Shown here: positions 23,877 to 36,047 of the stretch, piece by piece
Layout: each line of letters starts with the position of its first letter
Position numbering within the stretch: position 1 is the first letter of the stretch
NCBI RefSeq assembly: GCF_001039355.2
Contig: NW_019776080.1
Location: 283,207 to 347,206, forward strand
Direction: 5' to 3'
From: Lingula anatina
Taxonomy: Eukaryota > Brachiopoda > Lingulata > Lingulida > Lingulidae
Length of the DNA stretch: 64,000 nucleotides
Notes under the pieces: generated by a model
Seen by the model: the letters and a program-made list of their open reading frames with translations, nothing else
Databases searched by the model: none
What the model was told of the DNA's origin: nothing
Made by a program: the position numbers and the translations under genes

Positions 23877-24495
23877 TAACTGTGTGTTGTCTAGGACAGT
23901 ACCACTAATTAACTGTACAGCAAACATGTGTGTGGGTTGATATTACACAAGGACAAAAAAACAGAGGGAATTTTTGAAACTACTGAAATGACAGTCTGCG
24001 GATACAACTCTTATGTGTGAGACTTGATAGCATGTGCACAGATTAATAGCCGTTTTCCCAGGATTTTTGCTGTTGCTTCAAGTGTTGATGAAATAGATGC
24101 ATTTTGGTTGGATAACTGGGTTGTCATTATTGCTTTGTAAGCCAAAAGTTTAGCAGTTTCAGATAAGGAACGTTTTGGATCTCGGTCAACAGTAGAGAAA
24201 ATGTTAGCACCACACAATAAACACTAGAGTATTTTGGAAAGATAACATGAAGATTGATATCAAGAAAAGCTCTTGCTTTGCACTTGTATAATAAATTGTT
24301 GAATCGTTTTTGATCACATTGTTCTACTTGATTTTGTGATTTTGATTAGGCATTACTTATGAACATCAAACACTAGTTTTATTTCCAAATTTTTATTTCT
24401 CTGTCGCAGTACAGCGATTGGTCTGACAGATATTGCCAAAATCGCAACTGATGCAATCGGAGTCGTGGTGTGCCTTGTTTTATAATAGAGGACAT

Positions 24496-25052
24496 AAAAA
24501 AAAAGATGTCGCAAATTCTCCGAGGTAAGTTAAGCATAAAAAGACGCACGTTGAGATACTCCATAGTATATTACCACTTCGTGACCAAAGCGTGTTTTAA
24601 AATGAGAGGTTTTATTTATGGTACCTTTTTTTTTTTTTTCTTTTTCACAGCCCTCGAGTTTCGTGTGTCACCATTACAACGGGCCTACTTTTATTATAAA
24701 GTTTGCTAGTGATACAGTATTACAGGCGTGATATTGAATCAGTGGTCAAATAGTGTGATGCAAAATTATTAAGATAATTATAAAGAATGTTATTTTGGTG
24801 TCAGAAAGAACAAAAAAACTCGAGAAGCCTGGTTACATCAGTAACACTGCCGTGTCGGCGGTACAGGCTAGTAACTTACTATGAGCGTATCATCTCCAGT
24901 TTTAGAAATATATAAGGTCATCGAATATTGAACAAGGCCACAATTACTGAAATTAAACATCGGAAAATGTAAGGAACAACTGAACCATATCTAGTTATGA
25001 GCTTGACCTGTATTTTGGGCTGACAAGTAATCTCAACGGGTTTCAGCTTGAA
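24496..25052. other. Segment present only in haplotype A
   Basis: Copy B joins ...GAGGACATAAA directly to ...GATATCCTATCCC (about 35687-35700), so this ~0.56-kb piece is an insertion here or a deletion there. I see no clear target duplication. It contains a small spliceable ORF: ATG at 24506, donor GTAAGT at 24525, acceptor CAG at 24648-24650, stop at 24706. The predicted 25-residue peptide (MSQILRALEFRVSPLQ and on) is not one I recognise. Confidence 0.5.
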
Positions 25053-25950
25053 GGTATCCTATCCCGTATTTTCCCCACCAAATTGAATTTTCCTTGAAAA
25101 CTCATTTTTTGCACTTGGGGATCGATGTTTTATTCCATTTCCAATTAGATGATTTAGTTATTAAATAAATGAGTGGTCTGTCACTTAGACAACGATGCAA
25201 TATTGCCTTGAAGGAAATAGCGTCATTATGTTCTGACATTTGAGGGATTTTATCGTTTTTAAAGGTCTGAATTGAGAAAGATGCGTAGCTTTTCTGAATA
25301 TGAAGAAATAGAAAAGCTACGCAGAGTTAGAACAGATTCAAAGGCAGGTATTATACCTTTAAACATATATATAAAGATGGATAAATTAATTAAATCAAAA
25401 TAAATATGAAGTAAAATTGAAACATATTAAAAAGAAAAATATTATAAGAATAAAGAAGAAAAGCAATATGTTAGTAAAATATAACAAAATGTGTTGCGTT
25501 GGTACGTGCTCCGGCGAAGCAGAAACACTCGGGTGACGGGAACGTGACCAGGGGCGGTATTCTCGATCGTTTTCGACTTCTCGGACTACTGTGTCTGCCC
25601 AAAATACCCCCACTTTCTTAATCTTTGTCGCATAGATCTTACCAGTGGCAAGCATCTCGATAACTTGCATTGTACTGACACTTTACCACAATTTAGGAGT
25701 GACAAAAGTCGGTTCAAAAAGAGGGGAAAAAACAGCTCTTGCTGTTACCTGCAACCTTACACGGGGTAAAATTATAACTTACAACTCGTAAATTGGAAGG
25801 AGACACCTTTTCACTAGTCTATGCGCAATTTGATACTGTGCATTTAACCGACAGCGATAACCAGACAGACTGTACAATGTGCCAAAAGTGCCAGTATAAC
25901 TGTAAATTGCCAAATCACGGTGTTTAATGGTTTTTATTTTTCTATTTTTA

Positions 25951-25951
25951 N
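25951..25951. other. Single-N contig join
   Basis: The left side ends within sequence homologous to 37094. The right side starts in a repeat that precedes sequence homologous to 15545. The N joins two overlapping haplotype contigs, not adjacent chromosome segments. Confidence 0.85.
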
Positions 25952-26137
25952 AAGCCCCCAAGGGGGGAGGGTGTGGAAAAAAATTTTAAACTGTATGTAT
26001 AATACTGCATTCTGGTGCATTTTAACTGTTATTTATTGCTCAATCAGAATTTATTTTTTACCTTTGCGATTATTTTTTTTTTGCACCTCAAATCCCAGGG
26101 GGGGGCAGCTGCCCCCCCCAGAGGCTACGGCCCTGCC
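25952..26137. mobile_element. Truncated short DNA element at the start of the haplotype B contig
   Basis: Read from its right end on the minus strand it begins CAGGCAGGGCCGTAGCCTCT and runs into a G/C homopolymer region with CAGCTG. That terminus resembles the GCAGGCCCGTAGCCAGGG termini of the element at 59039. The left part is cut by the contig edge. Copy A has no equivalent before 15545. Confidence 0.5.
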
Positions 26138-26436
26138 TGTATTGGTATAATGCTTTGTGTCTGGGGTAATGCTGCTGAAGTAACGCAGAGAACACCAGGA
26201 TGCTGAGCTGACAAATCCACAACATCAAGGAGGCAAAACAATTTCTCTTCCTTTGACTCTACATTCCCTCCCACTCACCCATGCTAGAGGGCTAATCTCA
26301 GGCTAGTCTAGTGATGCCCAAAATGCCTTAGATTCCGTGCTACAGTTGTAGAGATGCTTACACTAGAACTAGCTGTGTGCAGTACCATACTGGGGATACG
26401 ATACTTAACTCTCTTTTGTTTTTTCTCTTTCCACAG

Positions 26437-26640
26437 GAGCCTATCAGTCTGTCTGATTCAGCCTATGTTTCCCATTCACAGCTAGACAGAGACAGCAGCT
26501 CAGCAGTACATGTAGATAGGGTATGTGGGGTTTTACTTTACTGTCAGTGGTGTTGCGTGTCCATGGAGGAGTTTGAAGGATAGGCACTGTAATCTGAATG
26601 ATAGAAATAATTTGGCAGACTGTTTTAAACTGTTGAATTT

Positions 26641-26679
<39 letters not shown>

Positions 26680-27618
26680 TTTTTGAAAATTGTTTTAAAA
26701 GAATTGAGCACATTGATAATGTGTTAGTGGAATTCAATTGAAATAAATTTAATATTTTTAAGTTATATTAATTTTATTATTATTGATGTTGTTGTTGTTT
26801 AAAAAACTGTTTTTGTAGCCATTGTTTTCTTTTCATTTTCTGCAGCCAAGTAGAGATAGAAGTGCACTGAGTAGAACAATAGAATACACTGGACGAAATG
26901 ACCACCACATAGGACGTAGTGACCACCGCACTGGACATAGTGACCCTCACACTTTAGACAAATCCTATTGGATTAATAGAGTAGGAGAGGTAGGAGATGT
27001 AGACCATATAAACAGTCTGTGACTAAAATTCTTAAGCCTGCTGGACTTTCGAGACACCAAAGTGTGAGAATCTCTTTGCCCAAAGCAAAAATAGTGACTG
27101 GTAACTGAAAAAATATTAGAAAATTATACTGAGCTGGCTTTATTTTTACTAGCATTGGACATGGGGACAGCGGATGACACTGCAGATTGCTTGAGGACAC
27201 GCAATTCGTAATTCAACCCTGTACTTGTACTCATTGAGGCCCTCATTGTTAGATTTTTTTCTTTTGTTTATAAAAAGTTTGACATACAATGGATCCATGG
27301 CATTTGGAAAATTGAAATGACCCCAAAATATAAAAATTGACTTCTGCATAAATATGTGTCAGCAAATTTTTTTTTTTTTTTGCAGAGGCTAAATTCATTC
27401 AGCTTGTGTTGCTTATTAGTAGATATAAACAAGGAACAGAAGACCACGGCTATGTTTTCCTTCTCATCTTTTCCAAAGTTAATATTTTTTATGTTTTTTT
27501 TTTTTTCCTTCAGCTTTCACTGCAGCTACAGCAGAGCAGTGAGTACTGGTCAGACAAAGTGCGAGAACTTACCTCACGCCAAGATCTCTCCCATACTGAG
27601 GCTCCGGCTCCAAGGTAG
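26437..27618 (+). CDS. Coiled-coil gene, final three exons (second haplotype copy)
   Basis: Exons 26437-26520, 26846-26989 and 27514-27618 match the 15844, 16228 and 16901 exons with identical lengths and splice sites. I see one amino-acid change (Leu/His in the GRNDHxI unit). The rest are synonymous. The upstream exons of this gene are not repeated, as expected for a haplotype contig that starts here. Confidence 0.8.
26641..26683. repeat. (TTTA)n microsatellite
   Basis: About ten TTTA units lie in the intron between the first two duplicated exons. Haplotype A has only a short version near 16050. Confidence 0.9.
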
Positions 27619-30600
27619 CAGAACTTCTAGAACATGCAGAAGACAACAGCCAAAGGAAGGGAAGTGCAGCACAGAAGAACACGCCCCTGTTCCAAAGCCA
27701 TGTTGAAGTTGCAAATGTTCTTAAGATCGAGGCTTCACATTTCCTGTCATATATGCAGGTCAAGCAATGAGCAGGAGTCGCAACTTTGCTGCACATGTGC
27801 CACCATTTCACAATACTCACCATCTCAGGGATCTTTGTTCAGAGACCGAGGGATCTGGGTCTCAGGAGACTGCTCAGTTTTTTGTAATATCTGGACAGAG
27901 TTTCTCAAGATCTCAGAGCTCTTGGAATTCAGCTGATACTCAAGATCATCCGTGTTATTCTAGGTAGCAACTACGCCATCTATCTCCAATCAGTCACCAT
28001 AGGGCACTTAGCACAGCCACACTGACTGCAGAAAACACTGTGTTACATGCAATAATATAGCAGTTTTTTTTTTTTTTTATTATGTGACACTATTGTCAAA
28101 AGCAGACTAATATTTAGCCATAGTTTGAAGGTTTTCAGTCATATACTGTCTACTAGCTTGAATGGGAACACATTTGATGAGGTTGACTTGAAGGAAGGAC
28201 TTCTGAGACCAAACAGGTCTATCTTTAATTCAGTATTTGAGGCTCAAACTGCACTCAATATTGATTTTGTTTTCATGTGCAGAAGGTCATTCATAAAATC
28301 CTCGCGTTATTTCAGCCAGCCAGTGGAAGGTGTAATATCGATTCCTAAATTTATACAGCATTTTTTTACAAAATTTGTCATTGTCATTGGAAGTTTGCTC
28401 AAGACATGTTCTGTCAATTCTCATTGAGGTATTTCATGGACATTAGATTTACAGACTTTCTTTTCTATTCATTCTATACTGGGCTGCTCTGATCTGCAAT
28501 GATACTGAAGTATTCATGTGTACATATCACTAGTATTGTGTAGGAATGTTCATCAAGGCAAAAAGAATTTCATATTTCATTTTTGTGCTCGTGGAGGCAA
28601 ATTAGTATTTATGAAAGAATACAACCAGCAGGATCTTGGAAGAGTGATGCATTTTGGTAAAGAGAACTCATTTGGAATGTTGTTAATTAAGCAATATTTG
28701 TAATTATAGAAATTTTACAAGATGTCATTTGTAAATAGAGCACTAATTCCCCCGTCATTCCAGGATGTAAGTATAATACAGGTATTCAGGCTGATGTTGA
28801 CCACTGCGAATAGGTTTCCTTGTGTTGTCCAGCACTTCGTGATGGTGCCCCTTGACCGCATTCAAGTTTGTGATCACCCTCATTATTTATGGTTATGACT
28901 CGGATCTTTTAAATGGGGAGAAATGTCCATCTTCCAGGTGCATTATTTTGGAATGGAAATATATTTCTTTATTGCACTTGTGGTGCTTTTTCTGTGTAGA
29001 ATAGAACGATAAGGTAGCCTGGTTTTCAATTCTGATGCTACCTCTCAATAGAAATGTTCTAATTTTAGGAATTTTGATTTAAACAAAATATATCATCTGT
29101 AAAAAAAATCACATTTTTCTCATTGAAAAGATTTAGCCATTGCCTTACTTTTACATCAAATTCAGATATATTATTCCATCTTTATTTCAACCTATCATTG
29201 TTTTTTTCTTCTTCTTCTTGTGTGATGTTAGTGTTTTTGTTTATTATTTTAAAATTTATTAATGTGAAGATAAGTACATACCCAGAAGAGTAAGGGGTAG
29301 TTTAAAATGTTTTTATTTCCCCCATACTAGAAGCATTGTTTGTTATGTGCATTTTATCAAGGTGTTTCCATTGTCTTGGTTATTCCAGTGAACGAATCAA
29401 TTCGAATGATCCCGTGGATCCTGTATTATTTGTCGTAATGTGGAAGACTATAGGTTAATTTATTTTTAAGCATAAAACTGTGAATTTATGTTGAGTACAT
29501 GAATCATCATTTTGAATTTGTTCATCTTCTAGTCACTTTTAAGCTTTATTTCTAAATGTAACTTGGGGATATTTGAGGTTGTGCTTTCATTAATTTTAAG
29601 TTGAATAACATTTTTCTTTGGTATTAACAACCATTTTTGTTACGTAGATATGTATTTTTATGTTTTATCCGTACTTAACCAATAAATTTTTGAGAAAGCA
29701 AATATATACATACTCATCATGTAATGAATTTGTAAAGCATGTAAATGTCATATTGGCGCACTGTTTTGTTAGTCACCAAGTCTAGAGTCACTGTTGTACA
29801 GGTTATCTGTATGGTACAGGCTCTTCACTAACTCAGCCGAGGAGTATGTAGTACCTATTGAAGTATTTGAAAGCTGTACAGTACAGGTTTTTTTTTACCC
29901 AATAAATAGTAATGCACTAAAAAATTACTGACAATCCTGATTTAAGCTTTACAGCCAGGCCTACCAAAGTTTCTATGTTAGTTTAGCAGTCTGAATGTCA
30001 GGGTTGTTGATGTAGATAGGAGTAATTTAATGTCATACATGCCTTTCATTGTGGACTAAGATACAGTGTTAGGAAGCTGCAGAAATAGTTAATTATGGGT
30101 GATACTTTGATGTGATGCCCCAAAAAACAACTGTTTTGTACCATATTTATTTTGTCAAATGAATAAAGAAACATTTTACACTGAAATTCTTTATTTATTT
30201 ACAATCATATGAATGTTTTGACAGCCAGTCGCCCTGCAAAATTTGTATCAATTTGGAAGTTGGTATAAAAGTGCACAATTTTTAAAGAGACTAAACAGGT
30301 TTTTCTACTTTTGAGGCATAGGTAAAAAAATATAAAAAGGCAATTTATTTATTTTACCGCCATTACACAAAAGGCAGAAAACAATCGATTTTGCCATCTG
30401 TAGAGGCTTTGTTTCAACCAGAACCGCCTTGGAAGATTAACATCTTGTAATTACATGCAAAATACCCTCTTTTATTCTTACAATTACACCATGGCAATTT
30501 TTTGCATGCAATTTTCACCCCAGTCCATTTCAAGTGTAGAGATCTTGGTAAGAAAGTTACAGAATGCATTTGCATGTAAAGCGCTGTTTTTACCAAGACA

Positions 30601-30808
30601 AATGGCTGTCAATTTATTATCAGAACTAGCAGTATTCCTCTTTGACATATGCCAAGTAACTTTTACCTACACGAGTCCAGTGTCGAGCTTGATAAGAAAT
30701 TAGACAATTTTTCAGTTTATAATGACTCCTGTGATTTCAATCAAATGCCTAAAATTCACAGATTCCACATATTGAAATTAAATTTTTTTAATTACTGTGT
30801 GACTTCTA

Positions 30809-31417
30809 TCATTTTGGGACTCTTGTGTGCCACATCAGCTTATATTTGGCCATTTTCTGCATTTGTCTATGTCTGGTGAACGTACGGCAGTCCACCTGCA
30901 GCCTCCCGTGGCGCCTCACGAAGTAACAATCTTTGCATCTCCGTTTTAAAGAGACCTTCACCTTGTAATTTGCCGCCTGGGTCAACCTCCCAGAGTGAAC
31001 AGCTAGGAGATTTGATGACAATGTTGATCTTGGCGTAAAAGCTCGTGTCACTTTTGTGCCTTGACCACTGGTTATACTAGTATTTAATAATCCAGTAAAA
31101 TTTCTGGAGATAGTTCTCTGAAGCACAGGGTTTGGAGTGAAGGTTTGTTCAGCATTTAACACGGACTGAGACAAAACATAATGTTTAGCATGAAAATTTG
31201 TGAAAAAAGTCCTTGTCTGCCCTGCCCAAGTCAAAGGCCCAGGAAAGAACTTGAAGAAACCACTGTCATGCCTTGCAGACTGAGATGCTGGACGGAGTCC
31301 CACTTGTCCTGCGCTGAATTGCTGTGGGTTGAACCTTGGGACTGATGAAGCATATCTCAGTGCTGTACCAAGTGCTGATGTAACCTTTCTAGAGTTAAAA
31401 AATCGAGGAACAAGCAT
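30809..31417 (-). CDS. MRPL36: Mitochondrial ribosomal protein bL36m (copy B)
   Basis: Second haplotype copy, 202 residues, fully open. It differs from copy A at about a dozen residues. All lie in the N-terminal extension (for example SVARF/SVPRF, RNITG/RNFTG, FSPKS/FTPRS). The L36 domain with its Cys-Cys-Cys-His ligands is identical. Its predicted 5' UTR intron (31431-32814) is enlarged by a 606-bp transposon at 31536-32141. The donor context is ATG|GTAAGT here rather than AAG|GTAAGT. Confidence 0.9.
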   Translation of the reverse strand: MLVPRFFNSRKVTSALGTALRYASSVPRFNPQQFSAGQVGLRPASQSARHDSGFFKFFPGPLTWAGQTRTFFTNFHAKHYVLSQSVLNAEQTFTPNPVLQRTISRNFTGLLNTSITSGQGTKVTRAFTPRSTLSSNLLAVHSGRLTQAANYKVKVSLKRRCKDCYFVRRHGRLQVDCRTFTRHRQMQKMAKYKLMWHTRVPK

Positions 31418-31535
31418 TTTTCATCTGCAGCTGAAATCAAATGAGTGGAAAAATTAAATGACAAATTAACTTCCTTATAGTATATAAACAAACTGTGAAG
31501 TGTCATGAAAAAATACTGAATGAGCTCATTTTAGG

Positions 31536-32141
31536 CACCCTGAGCTTCAGAGATAACTTGACACTAACCTCTTCACTATTAGCCTATCTTCATCGTGTCA
31601 AGTTACCTCTGATGAAAATAGTTTGACCTAGTTTATATAAGCCAATCGAATCCATGTTTCAAAATTTTTCACCAAAGTTTGGTGAAAACGCTGATTGGTT
31701 GATCATCAATCGGCAATCCTCGGCTGATTCCGCAAGCTCCATACTAACAACATAGTTATTGTCGAGTGCGGAGACATCCGAGTAGTTCCGAGTGCATAAC
31801 CGTACACAAAGAAAGCATGGAGTATATCGGAATTGAAACCAGAGCAGTTTGATGCCCTGCATAATTATCTACTGAGGGATGATGTATTTTGCGTGCTGCC
31901 CACAGGTTACGGCAAGTCCCTGATATTCAGCCTTATCTTTGATTGGTCCGGATTTGAACAAAGCGCGCTTTGACACGTTCGCGTTCATTGGCTAGATCGT
32001 TCAATGAGTCATTGAGTGCGGGCTTTAAATTTGATTGGCGGGCGGCGGAGGCAATCGAATGTGGTCAGAGGTAACTTGACACGATGAAGATAGGCTAATA
32101 GTAAAGAGGTTAGTGTCAAGTTATCTCTGAAGCTCAGGGTG
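31536..32141. mobile_element. 606-bp foldback DNA transposon with 77-bp terminal inverted repeats
   Basis: Terminal repeats 31536-31612 and 32065-32141 match at 76 of 77 positions, beginning CACCCTGAGC. The element is flanked by an 8-bp target duplication, ATTTTAGG (31528-31535 and 32142-32149). Haplotype A has the single-copy empty site at 20952-20959. Each terminal repeat itself contains an inverted pair (TCAGAGATAACTTGACAC and GTGTCAAGTTACCTCTGA), so each end can fold alone. The interior is GC-richer, has several CCAAT/ATTGG boxes and a helicase-like coding fragment. No transposase is present, so it is non-autonomous. An 8-bp duplication fits hAT, P or similar superfamilies, but the termini do not decide it. 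Confidence 0.9.
31833..31951 (+). pseudogene. RecQ/DEAD-type helicase fragment inside the foldback element
   Basis: An open frame of about 40 codons reads LKPEQFDALHNYLL, then VFCVLPTGYGKSLIF. This matches the order Q-motif then Walker A (GYGKS, 31905-31919) of superfamily 2 helicases, with RecQ-like spacing. Homology stops after FSLIF. The frame has no start of its own and no other helicase motifs. It is either a captured 5' exon or the remnant of a helicase encoded by a parent transposon. Confidence 0.7.
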
Positions 32142-32814
32142 ATTTTAGGGAGCCCAGGTCAACTTTGGAAGTAACACTGATATCATTCAAATTAATATTA
32201 TCTGACACAACAATTCATGAGCTTTACAAAACATTTCATGTGTTGAAAATCATGCAAGCCAATCAGAAGTTATTAAATTTACAAGAATGCAAGTGCGCCA
32301 CAAAATTTTGAAAAACTGTTGTATGCAATTTGAAATTTTCTGGTCAGTTACACTATGGCTATAGCTACATGTATATGCCAAGAGGAATCTGCCAAGATAT
32401 AATTTTCTGGGATTTATCCATTATTTCCATGGCAACTTTTGCCAAGTGTCAATAGCAATCAATACTATTTTTCATTTTTGAACTGTAAGGCGTCAAAAGT
32501 TAGATTTTTAATTCTTTTTTAGGGCCGTGTGAGTGGTGACCTGGCCTACTCATTGCCTCCTGTCGCATTTTTAAAAAAATTGTAGCCCTAATTATCAGCC
32601 TCGAGCACCCCCATTTTCGTTTTCAGTACAAATTACCCATTGTCCATCTATATAACTAACAGAAAATGTAGCAGGTAAATTTGAGACAAAACTCACACCG
32701 TGATCATTCGTGACCAGCCAAAAAGGGAACAAGCCAGCAACATGTGCTAGCAAATAATACAATAGATAATTCGGAAAATGTTTCTATTCATATGGTTTTG
32801 CTGCTTTGACTTAC

Positions 32815-32947
32815 CATGTGGTTGCACAATAAACTGGAAAGTGGCTGTCTCTCTAAGAATTACCTTAATTTATTAACAAGCCAAAGTGAAACAGTTTGAC
32901 CGGAAGTATTAGATATTGCGCATGTGTAACTGGTTACAAAGATGGCG
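32815..32947. promoter_or_regulatory. Bidirectional MRPL36/NDUFS6 promoter (copy B)
   Basis: The same three motifs are conserved at 32899-32907, 32917-32926 and 32939-32947, although bases around them differ from copy A (TTCGACC/TTTGACC, CTAGTTTTA/CTGGTTACA). Confidence 0.65.
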
Positions 32948-35082
32948 TTACGGCACACGAAGATCATCTTTCGGGGTTTATTTAGAAAAAGTTCAAAAGC
33001 AAATCCAGCAGCTATAGCAAATTTACCTAGAATTGATCCTAAACCATCAACTAACCCAGCAGTTGTCGAAGAATATTTGAAGAAACCAGAAGATGTCGTG
33101 ACACACACAGGACAGGTAATATTTTGTTTGTTCTCGTCGTAAGACGAAAAGCAACTTGTACATTGTAAGACTTACCAGTGTGTTATTCTATAAAATGGTT
33201 GACAGTTTACTACCAGCAATGTTAAGCATAATTGACTAACCTCCGTCAGAAAAAAGTAACCTTTAGGTTAAGCCAACAGACTTCTGGACTTCAAACCTGA
33301 CAGTCATTCGGCATAATTATGTTTTCTACCTCATACTGTACAGTGAGACATTGAGACAGTCAGTAACATGCCAAGGACCATTTTATACTAGTAGGCGGGG
33401 GAAAAAAACCTGCACGACTTGACTGTGTGCGCAAAATTTGACAACCTGTCGCAACCTCAGTCGCAATGAGGTTGCCATAGGTTTTAAAGTGGTCACATAA
33501 GGTTGCTAACAGGTCGCAAGGGATCGTTGACACATGAAGGCCATTTTTTGTGCACCCACAACCAGTGTGCACAACTGACGATGAAAATATGGGTATCTTA
33601 AAGGTTGCCTATCGGTCATTTCTTAGTTGTCAGTTTATCCATCTTCTCCAGAAGTGCCCCCCCCCCCTCCCTCCTCCTGGCTTCACTTGACTGGTTATAT
33701 TTGAACACTGGCTGATTTGCTCCATCCAGTGTTGTTCTCTAAGTCTGAAAAAAAATTAAGAAATGGGGGAATTTACCAGTTCCAGAAGATGAATAAATGT
33801 TTATTTCTAGCCAATGATTATGTAAAATATACAATATAGGGAATAAATCTTCTGACGGCACATTTTTTACTATATGAGGTACACATTTTTCATTTTTATT
33901 TTTTTGCCAGAAATGGGAAGCAGATGACTATAGGATGTCAAGATATCTCGTAGCAGACAAACAGGTTAGTGGTACATTTATTGAGTGAGATGTTTTTTTT
34001 TTCTTTTTATTTTAAAAAATCTAAATCTTCCAATCTCTGATAATACACATAATAGTTGTTAATGTAATAACTTATCCTCTGAATCATTAATTTCGTTTTT
34101 GTGGCTCATTTCAGCTTAATTTAACACCAGTTTAGAAGACATTCATCATGAAAACAAATTTTATAACAAGCCTAGCAAAGTCGTCAGCAAAGTGTTAAAA
34201 CCAGCAAACAGTAGCAGTGCAACAATCTATGCCATGCAATACTAATTTACAGGCAAATAATTTGTTTATAATATCCATGTTTTTCTTATAGGTTAATGTG
34301 TAAAAAAAAATCTTGTCCTTTTACCCAATCCATCCAAGCCAAGAAAGAACTTCCTTACAAACAACTAGGATAGGCTTATCTTTTATTTCATTCATGTTTA
34401 CTTTCTGACCAGGTTAACAAGCAGTGGGCAATTAATCTGATTGATGAAATCCCACCCCAAGCCTGCAAGGATAGAGTTGTATCGTGCGATGGAGGAGGAG
34501 GGCCCCTAGGACATCCAAAAGTTTACATTAACTTGGTAAGAATATGGTGGTATCCTTTCAGAGCATGACTAGTACCTAGAATCCAACTTGCACTAGAAGT
34601 CCTAACAAACGCTACAGATTATTTTGAGGTAAAGATGTGAAAAAATGATATTTCTGCTAGAGATGAAAGAGAGTGTAAAAACTGTGCTTTAATTTGAATA
34701 TTCCCATTTTTGCTAGCCCCGCATGGACATATTTTAATAATTTTCAATGAGCACTGTTCAGGCTTTTATTTCCTTTTCTTGTATTAATTAATTGTATAAG
34801 GGTCATGACGCGTATCAAACTATTACATTGTCTTATATGCATTGCACTTGTATGTTAGTACAGTATAAAAGTTTTGTCATAGTTTTATGAGTAAAGTGTG
34901 AATGGCATTACAATGTGCTTTTATCTTGTGTTTCTTGTCCTTACATGATTTTTATGTTTATATACTAATATAACATGAAGAACCAATTTCATATAATTTT
35001 CTTATTTCAGGATCAGCCCGGTAACCACTCCTGCAACTATTGCGGACTGCGGTTTTATTTAGATCACGATCACCATCATTAA
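32942..35082 (+). CDS. NDUFS6: NADH:ubiquinone oxidoreductase subunit S6 (copy B)
   Basis: Exons 32942-33115, 33911-33964, 34413-34535 and 35011-35082. The protein is identical to copy A. The five coding differences I see are all synonymous (GTA/GTG, TCG/TCA, GCT/GCC, AAA/AAG, TCT/TCC). Introns differ by SNPs and small indels. This is expected for two functional alleles and shows that neither copy is decaying. Confidence 0.95.
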
Positions 35083-35833
35083 TAACTGTGTGTTGTCTAG
35101 GACAGTACCACTAATTAACTGTACAGCAAACATGTGTGTGGGTTGATATTACTCAAGGACAAAAAAACAGAGGGAATTTTTGAAACTACTGAAATGACAG
35201 TCTGCGGATACAACAACTCTTATGTTTGAGACTTGTGCACAGATTAATAGCCGTTTTCCCAGGATTTTTGCTGTTGCTTCAAGTGTTGATGAAATAGATG
35301 CATTTTGGTTGGATAACTGGGTTGTCATTATTGCTTTGTAAGCCAAAAGTTTAGCAGTTTCAGATAAGGAACGTTTTCTATCTCGGTCAGCAGTGAAGAA
35401 AATGTTATCACCGCACAATAAACACTAGAGTATTTGGGAAAGATAACATGAAGATTGATATCAAGAAAAGCTCTTGCTTTGCACTTGTATAATAAATTGT
35501 TGAATCGTTTTTGAGCACATTGTTCTACCTGATTTTGATTAGGCATTACATATGAACATCACACAATAGTTTTATTTCCAAATTCTTATTTCTCTGTCGC
35601 AGTACAGCGAATGGTCTGACAGATATTGCGAAAATCGCAACTGATGCAATCGGAGTCGTGGTGTGCCTTGTTTTATAATGGAGGACATAAAGATATCCTA
35701 TCCCGTATTTTCCCCACCAAATTGAATTTTCCTTGAAAACTCTCAGCTTATTCTTGCACTTGAGGATCGATGTTTTATACCATTTCCAATTAGGTGATTT
35801 AGTTATTAAATAAATGAGTGGCCTGTCACTTAG

Positions 35834-36047
35834 GCTCTATTCCCATAGATTTTAGATCGATCTATCCCCGCGGGGAGTCTCACTAGATTACTTTCAGATA
35901 ATCCGACTTAAATGTCCGTCCCGCCTACTACAAGCTCTAAGGGGGTAATTAACTTTCGTGTCCTCCCGGCTGACAGCTATTTAGCGTGAACCCCCAGGGA
36001 GTTAGGTCGATCTAAAGTAGGTCGATCTAATCTATGGAAATGGGGTG
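35834..36047. mobile_element. 214-bp MITE, haplotype B only
   Basis: It is flanked by TTAG on both sides (35830-35833, 36048-36051). Haplotype A has the uninterrupted site with a single TTAG at 25195-25198. Imperfect terminal inverted repeats share CCATAGAT and TAGATCGA-type blocks. Another copy with a few mismatches is at 59216-59429. It has no coding capacity. Confidence 0.9.

Larger units (their letters stand above)
15545..25950. repeat. First copy of the 10.4-kb duplicated block (haplotype A)
   Basis: Near-identical in order and strand to 26138-37094. It contains the last three coiled-coil exons, MRPL36 and NDUFS6, and ends at a single N (25951) in the middle of homologous sequence. SNPs and indels are spread through exons and introns. 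This copy lacks the 606-bp and 214-bp insertions and carries about 0.56 kb (24496-25052) that the other lacks. Confidence 0.9.
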
